Part shown: one piece after another, positions 7,523 to 13,855 of the stretch | How positions within the stretch are numbered: the stretch's first letter is position 1 | Layout of the letters: every line of letters begins with the position of its first letter | Assembly: GCA_945971355.1 (NCBI GenBank) | Contig: CAMFPD010000034.1 | Span: forward strand, 1-15,094 | Direction: 5' to 3' | Length of the DNA stretch: 15,094 bases | Source of the DNA: an uncultured Lachnobacterium sp. | GTDB lineage: Bacteria > Bacillota > Clostridia > Lachnospirales > Lachnospiraceae | Program-made: the position numbers and the translations under genes | The notes under the pieces: generated by a model | The model's database searches: none | The model's input: only the letters and a program-made list of their open reading frames with translations | Told to the model about the DNA's origin: nothing

Positions 7523-8983
7523 TTACACAACCTCTCTCTGAGTCAATATTCTCTCTATCTCTGACTTGATATATACAGCCTTATAAGGTCTTGCAATATA
7601 ACCTGCTGCTCCAATTTCCCTGCAGTCCATAACTGTCTGCCTGTCCGTCTTTGCTGATACAAACAAAATTGGTATAGAATTATCCGTTATTAGATTAATC
7701 TGTCTCGAAGCCTCCAGACCATCCATCTCCGGCATATCAATATCCATAAGGATAATATCCGGTCTTTCTGTATTCTGTGCAACATATGTAACCGCCTGCT
7801 GTCCTGATTTGAGAAGTGTTACATCATACTTATTACTTAAAATATCCTTTAACACATGGAGATTAGTAGCCATATCATCAACAACCATTACCTTGTGACG
7901 AACTGCCTCAACCTCCTTTATCATTTCTTTTCTTTCAGCTTCACTCTTTTCACTGAACTCTTCTGACGCATCAGTATCATTTGGAAGAATAGTAATATTA
8001 AAATTTAATCGGTCTGACAGGTCAATATCTTGTCCCACATCTAAAGTTCTGACAATTGGTCTTAAGTTGTGGCCACCTGTATTGTCCACTACAATAGCCC
8101 TTTTACCATTTGACAATTTTACCTCTGTTCCTTTTGGATACAATGGAACCAGCTGAAGAAATTTCTCCACAACATACTTATCAAACATGATTCCACAGGC
8201 ACCCATCAGATACTCTGCTGCCTCACTAGGGCAATAGCCATCCTTGTAAGGTCTCTTTGATGTGAGCGCATCATATACATCACATACATGCAAAACACGT
8301 ACAAAAATTGACTGTTCATCTCCATAGAGACCATGCGGGTATCCACTTCCATCATAATTTTCATGATGCAGAAGAACCGCCTGTTTAACATGTGCCGAAA
8401 TGTCATAGTTATCCTTCAGCAACTCATAAGATCTGACAGGATGAGTCTTCATAAGGGCATACTCCTCCTGAGTAAGCCTGCCCGGTTTGTTCAATACCTC
8501 TTTTGGAATAGTAAGTTTTCCCAAATCATGCAAAAGTGCTGCTGTTGTTAGATACTCAATATCCCTCTCGCTCATCTCAAGTCCTATACCAAGCACACAG
8601 GAAAGCACCGCTACATTTACAGAATGTGCATATGTATAATCATCATAAGAACGCAAATCTGCCATATCCAGAGATACTCTTCCCTCCGGCAGAATAGATG
8701 CCACAATCTGTCTTGCCACATCAGCAATCTTATCAATATCACATGCCTTTACATACTGTTCTCCCGCCTGTCTAAGCTCTGGTGGAATAACAGTCTCAAT
8801 CTTTATATCCTCTGAAATGTCATCATCAATATATACCGCTGCAAATCCATATTCCCTAAGTCTTTGTATATAATTTGCAGTAAGCTCACAACCACCACCA
8901 ATAACTGTTCTGCCCTGACTATCATATAAATCATAGGCTAAATACATGCCAGGTCTGGCATCTTCAATGGCTACATAACGCAT
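7523..8983 (-). CDS. HD-GYP phosphodiesterase with C-terminal receiver
   Basis: Predicted cytosolic cyclic-di-GMP phosphodiesterase of 486 residues. Residues 1-55 form the small N-terminal domain common in HD-GYP proteins. The HD-GYP domain (about 105-280) keeps the expected metal and signature residues: His120, His152-Asp153 in HDLGK, His181, His206/His207 in HHENYDGSGYP with GYP at 214-216, and Asp235 in CDVYDALTSKRPYK. After it comes the short strand-rich extension often seen in clostridial HD-GYP proteins (about 283-335), an acidic/basic linker, and a receiver at about 363-484. The receiver has Asp369/Asp370, phospho-acceptor Asp414 and Ser443, but the invariant Lys is Arg465 (ARP instead of KP). 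A receiver at the C terminus is the reverse of the classical RpfG order. ATG at 8981-8983 has GGGAG 7 bases upstream. It is followed after 1 base by the hybrid kinase, which is its probable phosphodonor. Confidence 0.94.
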   Translation of the reverse strand: MRYVAIEDARPGMYLAYDLYDSQGRTVIGGGCELTANYIQRLREYGFAAVYIDDDISEDIKIETVIPPELRQAGEQYVKACDIDKIADVARQIVASILPEGRVSLDMADLRSYDDYTYAHSVNVAVLSCVLGIGLEMSERDIEYLTTAALLHDLGKLTIPKEVLNKPGRLTQEEYALMKTHPVRSYELLKDNYDISAHVKQAVLLHHENYDGSGYPHGLYGDEQSIFVRVLHVCDVYDALTSKRPYKDGYCPSEAAEYLMGACGIMFDKYVVEKFLQLVPLYPKGTEVKLSNGKRAIVVDNTGGHNLRPIVRTLDVGQDIDLSDRLNFNITILPNDTDASEEFSEKSEAERKEMIKEVEAVRHKVMVVDDMATNLHVLKDILSNKYDVTLLKSGQQAVTYVAQNTERPDIILMDIDMPEMDGLEASRQINLITDNSIPILFVSAKTDRQTVMDCREIGAAGYIARPYKAVYIKSEIERILTQREVV

Positions 8984-9007
8984 ATGGTATCTCCCACGGT
9001 TTAATCA

Positions 9008-9036
9008 TTTGTACATATTTCTACGATAAGTGACAA
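9008..9036 (-). promoter_or_regulatory. candidate promoter for HD-GYP/kinase pair
   Basis: TTGTCA (9031-9036, five of six consensus bases) and TACAAA (9008-9013, four of six) with a 17-base spacer on the minus strand. The predicted start near 9001 gives an 18-base leader to the ATG at 8983. I see no terminator between the MraY-like gene and this site, so read-through from upstream is also likely. Confidence 0.45.
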
Positions 9037-9041
9037 CACTA

Positions 9042-10004
9042 TCATATCATAACTAAATACACTGTGGCTAGAGAAATAACAATTTGTATTATAGCAAAAC
9101 GGAATACCACCTGTGCATTTGACCAATCCTTTTGTTTTCTAACATGATCATGAATTGGAGTTGTTGTGTTCTTAAGAATATGAATCTTCAAAAATCTGAT
9201 AAGAGACACTTTTATAAGTCCCAATCCACCATCGATTATAAGCACTGCCGCCGCCAAAAGATATAAAAATGGACTATGGCTCTTCAGGGCTACAATCGCT
9301 ATAAATATACCCATTGCGCGGCTGCCTGCATCTCCCATCAAAAGCTTGCTTGGGGTTGCATTATACCATAAGTATCCAAGCAGACACACTGCAAATAGAA
9401 GAATAGTATAATTAAATCCATCAAACACACCTATTATATTGTCGATTACAAAGAATGTCATAATTGTAATTATGGTAAGGGTTCCAGAAAGTCCATCTAC
9501 ACCGTCAGAGCAGTTCGTCACATTGATAGATGCCCACACCAGCACAACTGTAAGGATTGCAAATACAACCGGTGGTATGAAAAGTGTCTTATCAAAAATC
9601 GCAAAATAAATTTCACTGCTGTTGAAATGAAGATATACCAGTGCCACAATTACAGCCACCACAAAATCGAGAAAGCCCTTGAGATACTCTCCCCATGGTT
9701 TTTCTGCTGCATCATCAAAATACCCTGTAAGCATTTCAATCACAATAAGAGCAAGATATACTCCTATCTCCACGTTCATTTCCGCAAATAAAATTGCAGA
9801 TAATACAAATACAAATATAAAAATAATTCCAGCGCCTCTTGGTTTTCCGGCTGACAATTTTCCATCATGAGCAAACTGTCTTCCCATATCCTTTGGGAGA
9901 AATCTGCTAAATTTTGAAATAGCTATGCAGGTTACTGCAAATGCAAATATCACACCGACAAATGCAATGATTGATATGTCGGAGATATTCAATAGGTTAA
10001 TCAT
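9042..10004 (-). CDS. mraY: MraY-like phospho-sugar transferase (PNPT family)
   Basis: Integral membrane enzyme of the polyprenyl-phosphate N-acetylhexosamine-1-phosphate transferase superfamily; the best fit is MraY, which makes lipid I by moving phospho-MurNAc-pentapeptide from UDP onto undecaprenyl phosphate at the inner face of the membrane. The 320-residue length and roughly ten hydrophobic segments fit. Family landmarks: GKPRGAG (53-59), Asp97-Asp98 in TGYFDDAAEK, NCSDGVDGL (164-172), GDAGSRAMG (224-232) and PIHDHVRK (283-290). The last corresponds to the PIHHHFE loop of MraY, with Asp in place of the middle His and Arg in place of the Glu. No other cell-wall gene lies beside it, so assignment to MraY rather than a WecA/TagO-like relative is tentative. 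The ATG at 10002-10004 with AGGAGG 7 bases upstream is preferred over an ATG 18 codons earlier, which falls inside a terminator hairpin. Confidence 0.85.
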   Translation of the reverse strand: MINLLNISDISIIAFVGVIFAFAVTCIAISKFSRFLPKDMGRQFAHDGKLSAGKPRGAGIIFIFVFVLSAILFAEMNVEIGVYLALIVIEMLTGYFDDAAEKPWGEYLKGFLDFVVAVIVALVYLHFNSSEIYFAIFDKTLFIPPVVFAILTVVLVWASINVTNCSDGVDGLSGTLTIITIMTFFVIDNIIGVFDGFNYTILLFAVCLLGYLWYNATPSKLLMGDAGSRAMGIFIAIVALKSHSPFLYLLAAAVLIIDGGLGLIKVSLIRFLKIHILKNTTTPIHDHVRKQKDWSNAQVVFRFAIIQIVISLATVYLVMI

Positions 10005-10060
10005 TTTAAATCCTCCTGGGCAAAAAAATAAATGGATGCTACATAAATAATGTAACACCC
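10005..10060 (-). promoter_or_regulatory. mraY leader beginning with a terminator-like hairpin
   Basis: The transcript predicted from the promoter at 10065-10093 starts at about 10058-10060, within the 5' arm of the stem at 10031-10063, runs through the T tract at 10021-10030 and reaches the SD (AGGAGG) only about five bases later. The leader is therefore almost entirely hairpin, T tract and SD, and could act as an attenuator, a 5' stabiliser or a translational switch. This is inference from position only. Confidence 0.4.
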
Positions 10061-10063
10061 ATT
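10021..10063 (-). terminator. intrinsic terminator of the ABC exporter operon
   Basis: On the minus strand AATGGGTGTTACAT pairs with ATGTAGCATCCATT over 14 base pairs (two of them G-U) around a 5-base TATTT loop, followed immediately by TATTTTTTTG. It lies 35 bases after the permease stop codon. The G-U pairs only form in minus-strand RNA (A-C mismatches on plus), so it acts in that direction only. Confidence 0.85.
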
Positions 10064-10064
10064 C

Positions 10065-10093
10065 ATTATATTAGCATATATTTAAAATTTCAA
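10065..10093 (-). promoter_or_regulatory. near-consensus promoter for mraY-like gene
   Basis: TTGAAA (10088-10093, five of six), a 17-base spacer and a perfect TATAAT (10065-10070) on the minus strand. It fills the 34 bases between the permease stop codon (10098-10100) and the terminator stem (10031-10063). Predicted +1 is near 10058, inside the stem. Confidence 0.75.
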
Positions 10094-10097
10094 GGTT

Positions 10098-11420
10098 CTA
10101 CTCATAGCGTAATGCGTCAATAACTTCCATTTTAGATGCTTTTTTTGCCGGATAATGTCCAAAGAACACACCAATAAGCATCGAGAAGAATACTGACAAC
10201 AGAATTGCCCTTACTGAAGGATGTACTGACATAACAATGTAACTTGCATAGTCTGAATACATTGACTGAATAAGAGTCTCTGCAACCTTGCCAAGTAGTA
10301 CTCCGTTTAAAATACCAATTGCAATTCCTATAAATCCACCAATCAGACAAAGAACTATTGCTTCTATGATGAACTGCATTCTAATTACTTTTGCCTTGGC
10401 TCCAAGTGCCATCCTTACACCAATCTCTCTGGTTCTCTCTGTAATAGAAACTAACATGATATTCATTACACCTACACCACCTACAATCAAAGAGATTGCC
10501 GCAATAGCAGATATAGCAACAGTGATAACATTGATAACCGTATTGATCATACCAAGCTCTGACTGCATATTATAAGCTTCAATTGTCCACTTTTCATTTT
10601 TTTCATAAAACTTCGAAAAGAAGTCAGTTGCATCGGCTGTCGCCTGTTGTATATCAGAGGTTGGATCAACAGTAAAATCCAAATAATCATATCCATTATT
10701 CTCTGTTTCTGTCATTTCAAAAACTGTACCAATTGGTAAGTATACTGTTGTGTATCTGTCCTTCTCTGCTACAGATGTATCCTCCTTGCCAAACACCACC
10801 TGATTGTATTCGTACACTCCTACGATTACAAAATCAGCAGTTGTGCCATCCGCAAAATCTATTGAAATACTTTTCCCCAAGGGATTCTCTTCTCCGAAAT
10901 AGTTGTTCACCATTCTGTCAGACACCAGACACACTCTCTTAGCACCATTGCTGTCTGCAGAAGTTATCTCCCTGCCCATCTGCATATCTAGCTTACAGTA
11001 TTCCATATACCCGGCAGTTACACCCATGGAATTAATATTGGCATATTTTCCGTCCTCACCATTTACCTTTCCACTTTGGTATGAACTCTGGGATACAATT
11101 CCTGTAAACTCATCTGGATAAGCTTCAAGCAGCTCATCCACCATTTCCTGAGTGATATAATCCTCCTTCTCCATCTCAGGATATTCCCATGTATCCCATT
11201 CCTCATCCGTCTCCGGATATCTGGCATCCACATACACGGTAACTGAGCTTCCACCAAGAGAATTGAAAGTTGAATTAAGTGTACTCTTAATAGAACTTCC
11301 AATTGTTGTGATAGTGATAACTGAACTTATACCAATGATAATACCAAGCATAGTCAATATAGAACGCATTTTATTGCTAAATATACTGGTGATGGCTTCC
11401 TTTATATTTTCAATTAACAT
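10098..11420 (-). CDS. MacB-type ABC transporter permease
   Basis: Membrane subunit of a MacAB/LolE-like exporter, 440 residues. Layout: cytoplasmic N-terminal helix, TM1 at about 17-41, a large extracytoplasmic MacB periplasmic-core-type domain (about 45-290), then three TM helices near 293-325, 349-375 and 402-422. Family signatures are the MLVSITERTREIGVRMALGA stretch (322-341) just after TM2 and the closing YPAKKASKMEVIDALRYE. Such permeases do not form a classical channel but transmit ATPase movement to the outer domain and fusion protein; substrates include peptides, lantibiotics and macrolides. Nothing here identifies the substrate. An acidic, aromatic insertion (TDEEWDTWEYPEMEKED, 71-87) lies early in the outer domain. 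The ATG directly follows the TAG of the ATPase gene, with GGGAGG about 10 bases upstream inside that gene's last codons. Third gene of the exporter operon. Confidence 0.95.
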   Translation of the reverse strand: MLIENIKEAITSIFSNKMRSILTMLGIIIGISSVITITTIGSSIKSTLNSTFNSLGGSSVTVYVDARYPETDEEWDTWEYPEMEKEDYITQEMVDELLEAYPDEFTGIVSQSSYQSGKVNGEDGKYANINSMGVTAGYMEYCKLDMQMGREITSADSNGAKRVCLVSDRMVNNYFGEENPLGKSISIDFADGTTADFVIVGVYEYNQVVFGKEDTSVAEKDRYTTVYLPIGTVFEMTETENNGYDYLDFTVDPTSDIQQATADATDFFSKFYEKNEKWTIEAYNMQSELGMINTVINVITVAISAIAAISLIVGGVGVMNIMLVSITERTREIGVRMALGAKAKVIRMQFIIEAIVLCLIGGFIGIAIGILNGVLLGKVAETLIQSMYSDYASYIVMSVHPSVRAILLSVFFSMLIGVFFGHYPAKKASKMEVIDALRYE

Positions 11421-12170
11421 CTACGCCTCACCTCCCATACTAAGCGCTTTGCGCTCTTCTACCACATTACGATAGTTTTGATTCTCTTTATTTCCAACAA
11501 TATTTCCATCACTCAAAGTAATGATTCTCTGGGTTTCCTGAGCCAGTTCCTTTGAATGAGTAATAAGAACTATTGTCTTTCCCTGTTCTTCATGCAGTCT
11601 ATGAAATAGGTCCATCACCATATGGCCCGTCTTTGAATCCAACGCTCCTGTTGGCTCATCTGCCAGAATAATTGCAGGATCGTTTATCATAGCTCTTGCA
11701 ATTGCAACCCTCTGTTTCTGGCCTCCTGAGAGCTCATTTGGTCTATGAGTTGCTCTGTCTTCCATTCCAACCATCCTAAGCATTTCCATCGCCTTCTCCT
11801 GACGGTTTTTTTGATGGTTCGGATTGTACATCAATGGAACCATAACATTTTTCAATGCATTTGCCCTAGGCAAAAGATTAAAGTTCTGAAAAACAAATCC
11901 TATTCTATTGTTTCGAATTGCACTTCTCTCATCATCCGACATCAGATTGACATCTTTGCCCTCAAGAAAATATTTTCCTTCTGACTGTCTGTCCAAAACA
12001 CCAATAATGTTCATCATGGTACTTTTTCCAGAACCTGATTCTCCAACTATTGAAACAAACTCTCCCTCATTTACTTCAAGATTGATTCCGTTCAATATCT
12101 GCAGCTCATTGGGTTTGCCCTCGTAATATCGTTTGATGATATTTTCCATACGAATTACCGGTTCACTCAC
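11421..12170 (-). CDS. ABC transporter ATPase, MacB/LolD type
   Basis: Cytoplasmic nucleotide-binding subunit of the exporter, 249 residues. All motifs are in place: Walker A GESGSGKST (43-51), Q-loop Gln95 in FVFQNFNLLP, signature LSGGQKQR (147-154), Walker B IILADEPTGALDSKTG (167-182, the PTGALD form typical of this family) and switch His205 in LITHSKE. The start is GTG at 12168-12170: it overlaps the TGA of the fusion-protein gene in a 4-base GTGA and has GGAGG 7 bases upstream. An ATG seven codons further in (12147-12149) lacks an equally good SD. About 20 residues after the core form a short C-terminal extension. Sits between its membrane fusion protein and permease, as in MacA-MacB operons of Firmicutes where ATPase and permease are separate polypeptides. 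Confidence 0.96.
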   Translation of the reverse strand: MSEPVIRMENIIKRYYEGKPNELQILNGINLEVNEGEFVSIVGESGSGKSTMMNIIGVLDRQSEGKYFLEGKDVNLMSDDERSAIRNNRIGFVFQNFNLLPRANALKNVMVPLMYNPNHQKNRQEKAMEMLRMVGMEDRATHRPNELSGGQKQRVAIARAMINDPAIILADEPTGALDSKTGHMVMDLFHRLHEEQGKTIVLITHSKELAQETQRIITLSDGNIVGNKENQNYRNVVEERKALSMGGEA

Positions 12171-13621
12171 TCTGCTGCCTCCTCTGTCTCTTCCTCTTCT
12201 ACTGCTTCTGTACCATCAATCACCTCAACAGCCTCTGTTCCAGAAGTCTGCACTTCCTCTGTTTCTGGCATAATATCATCAATATTTTCTGTGTTTTCCT
12301 CTTCTAATCCAAACTGTAAATCACAGACAATCACATCACCCTCCTCAACAGAGTAGTCGTAGATGAAATAATCACCAGCCTTCAAATCTCCTCCTGTAAC
12401 CTCTGTGTAGTAATCGATTTCCTCGCCTACCTCTATGTCACATCTCTTTGCAATATAGGTTCCATCTTCCTGAGCTTCTGGCACAAGGATGTATGCATTT
12501 CCATTATCGTCATACTTTACAAGATCATATGGAACAGCGAGTGCATTTCCTCTCTTTGAAATGACTATTTTAGCCTTTGTAGACATTCCCACAAGTAAAT
12601 CTGTATCATCTAATATTGTAATTTCTGCTGAGTAACCGCTTGTTGTAGCTGCCGTATCAGTTCCTGCTGTGGACTTATTTTTTACCTTCACAACCTTGCT
12701 TACAATACCAGACATTTTTTTGTCGCCTAAGGCATTAGATGTAATGATTGCTTCCTGTCCCTCATTTACTCGTAAAATATCTTTCTCTTCAATTGACACA
12801 GTTATTTTCATAGTGCTTGTGTCTTCAATTGTAAATAACACTGCACCTGGAGTATTGCTGTCACCAACCGAAACATTTACAGCAGTTACAACTCCACTGA
12901 TTGGAGCTGTAAGCTCACAATCTGCAAGCTGATCCTCTAACCCATCAAGGGTTGTAGATAAAGAATTGTCTGATGACTGATATTTTTCCATATCAACCAC
13001 ATTCTGTGCTGTCTCAACAGCTCTTGATAAGGATGTAAGTCCAGACTCCTCTGATGCAATTGATAATTTCAACTGTTCAATCTCTCCAGAAACTCTTGCG
13101 TAATCCTCCGAAGCAGGATCAAGTGTTGCAAGAGTTGCATTTTTGCTATCAAGCGCAGCTCTGTCTGCTGCAAGCTTTTCACTTGCTGAATTGTAATCAG
13201 CCTGAGCCTGCTCCAATGCTCTCTGATTCTGATTGTATGTATTTTGTGTCAATGCCTGCTGATTACTAATTGATGTCTTGGTTGAACTAATCTGTGAAGA
13301 TATAGATGATGAATCAAGTGTTGCAAGAACATCTCCCTCGCTGACCTCATCACCTACAGCCACGTTAACCGCTGTAATCTCTGCCGCAGCTTTAGATGTT
13401 ACATTGGTCTTGCTAACACCCTCTGCATCACCTGTCACTGAAATGTAATCAGACAAATCTCTGATTTCGGCCTGCTTCACTTCCACAAACATCATTCCAT
13501 CTGATACACTGCTTACCATAGCACTGCATGCTTTTGCAATAATAGCAACTATTACTACAATCACAATAAGCACTACTAATAGAACTTTTGATTTTTTACT
13601 CTTCAAAAAACCTTTTTTCAT
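12167..13621 (-). CDS. membrane fusion protein of ABC exporter (MacA/HlyD-like)
   Basis: Periplasmic-adaptor-type protein of 484 residues, anchored by an uncleaved-looking N-terminal helix (about 12-34) after a lysine-rich start. The lipoyl-like fold is split as usual: first half at about 75-103 (AAAEITAVNVAVGDEV), second half at about 236-267 (LTAPISGVVTAVNVSVGD), with a long Gln/Ala/Ser-rich coiled-coil hairpin (about 105-232) between. Beta-barrel and membrane-proximal domains follow (about 270-435). In a Gram-positive it should link the permease to the outer surface, with no TolC partner needed. The C-terminal 45-50 residues are an unusual low-complexity acidic tail with the internal repeat GTEAVE at 461-466 and 470-475. 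The ATG at 13619-13621 has AAGGAG 6-7 bases upstream. First gene of the operon; overlaps the ATPase gene by 4 bases. Confidence 0.95.
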   Translation of the reverse strand: MKKGFLKSKKSKVLLVVLIVIVVIVAIIAKACSAMVSSVSDGMMFVEVKQAEIRDLSDYISVTGDAEGVSKTNVTSKAAAEITAVNVAVGDEVSEGDVLATLDSSSISSQISSTKTSISNQQALTQNTYNQNQRALEQAQADYNSASEKLAADRAALDSKNATLATLDPASEDYARVSGEIEQLKLSIASEESGLTSLSRAVETAQNVVDMEKYQSSDNSLSTTLDGLEDQLADCELTAPISGVVTAVNVSVGDSNTPGAVLFTIEDTSTMKITVSIEEKDILRVNEGQEAIITSNALGDKKMSGIVSKVVKVKNKSTAGTDTAATTSGYSAEITILDDTDLLVGMSTKAKIVISKRGNALAVPYDLVKYDDNGNAYILVPEAQEDGTYIAKRCDIEVGEEIDYYTEVTGGDLKAGDYFIYDYSVEEGDVIVCDLQFGLEEENTENIDDIMPETEEVQTSGTEAVEVIDGTEAVEEEETEEAAE

Positions 13622-13675
13622 TTTATTCTCCTTCTTTTTATGTCTTTCTTAACACCTTTTCTGTGTACAATCTGC

Positions 13676-13684
13676 ATTCTAGCA
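13676..13684 (-). promoter_or_regulatory. extended -10 promoter of the exporter operon
   Basis: On the minus strand TGC-TAGAAT gives an extended -10 box (TAGAAT at 13676-13681, five of six consensus bases). No good -35 is seen at 17 bases, only a T run, which is compatible with extended -10 promoters. Predicted start near 13669, about 48 bases before the ATG at 13621. Confidence 0.5.
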
Positions 13685-13750
13685 CAACACATTTTGAAAA
13701 AAAGCACTTTAAGGAAATATTAAGTATATGTAATAAAATAATAATTTTTC

Positions 13751-13783
13751 TTGCTTTTTTTTAGGAATATGATAAGATATACT
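13751..13783 (+). promoter_or_regulatory. candidate promoter of aldolase-family gene
   Basis: TTGCTT (13751-13756) followed after 16 bases by TAAGAT (13773-13778), which is preceded by TGA and so forms an extended -10. An overlapping alternative -10 is TATACT (13778-13783, five of six). Predicted start about 13785-13790, leaving a leader of some 65-70 bases. Confidence 0.5.
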
Positions 13784-13787
13784 CATC

Positions 13788-13813
13788 CGCTTTAAAGCGT
13801 TAAAGTTTAAAGC
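13788..13813 (+). promoter_or_regulatory. palindrome and TTTAAAGC repeat at transcript start
   Basis: CGCTTTAAAGCG at 13788-13799 is a perfect 12-base palindrome placed at or just after the predicted transcript start. The half-motif recurs as GTTAAAG and GTTTAAAGC up to 13813. In RNA, GCTTTAAA (13789-13796) can pair fully with TTTAAAGC (13806-13813) around a 9-base loop. It could be a repressor operator or a leader hairpin; no specific regulator is recognised. Confidence 0.35.
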
Positions 13814-13855
13814 AACAGAGTAATTTAGTTAAGATACATTTAGGAGGTTCTAGAA

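Noticed and set aside
7522..7530. TTG start for the kinase overlapping the HD-GYP stop
   Set aside because: The purine-rich SD directly abuts the TTG, leaving no spacing, while it is about 9 bases from the ATG at 7521.
10005..10058. 18-codon N-terminal extension of the MraY-like protein
   Set aside because: The upstream ATG falls in the terminator stem and the extension would be translated across the T tract and SD; AGGAGG is placed correctly for the ATG at 10004.
13622..13855. Possible riboswitch in the 234-base divergent spacer
   Set aside because: The predicted leaders are only about 48 and 65-70 bases and show no known aptamer pattern or leader terminator; the spacer is explained by two promoters and a palindrome.
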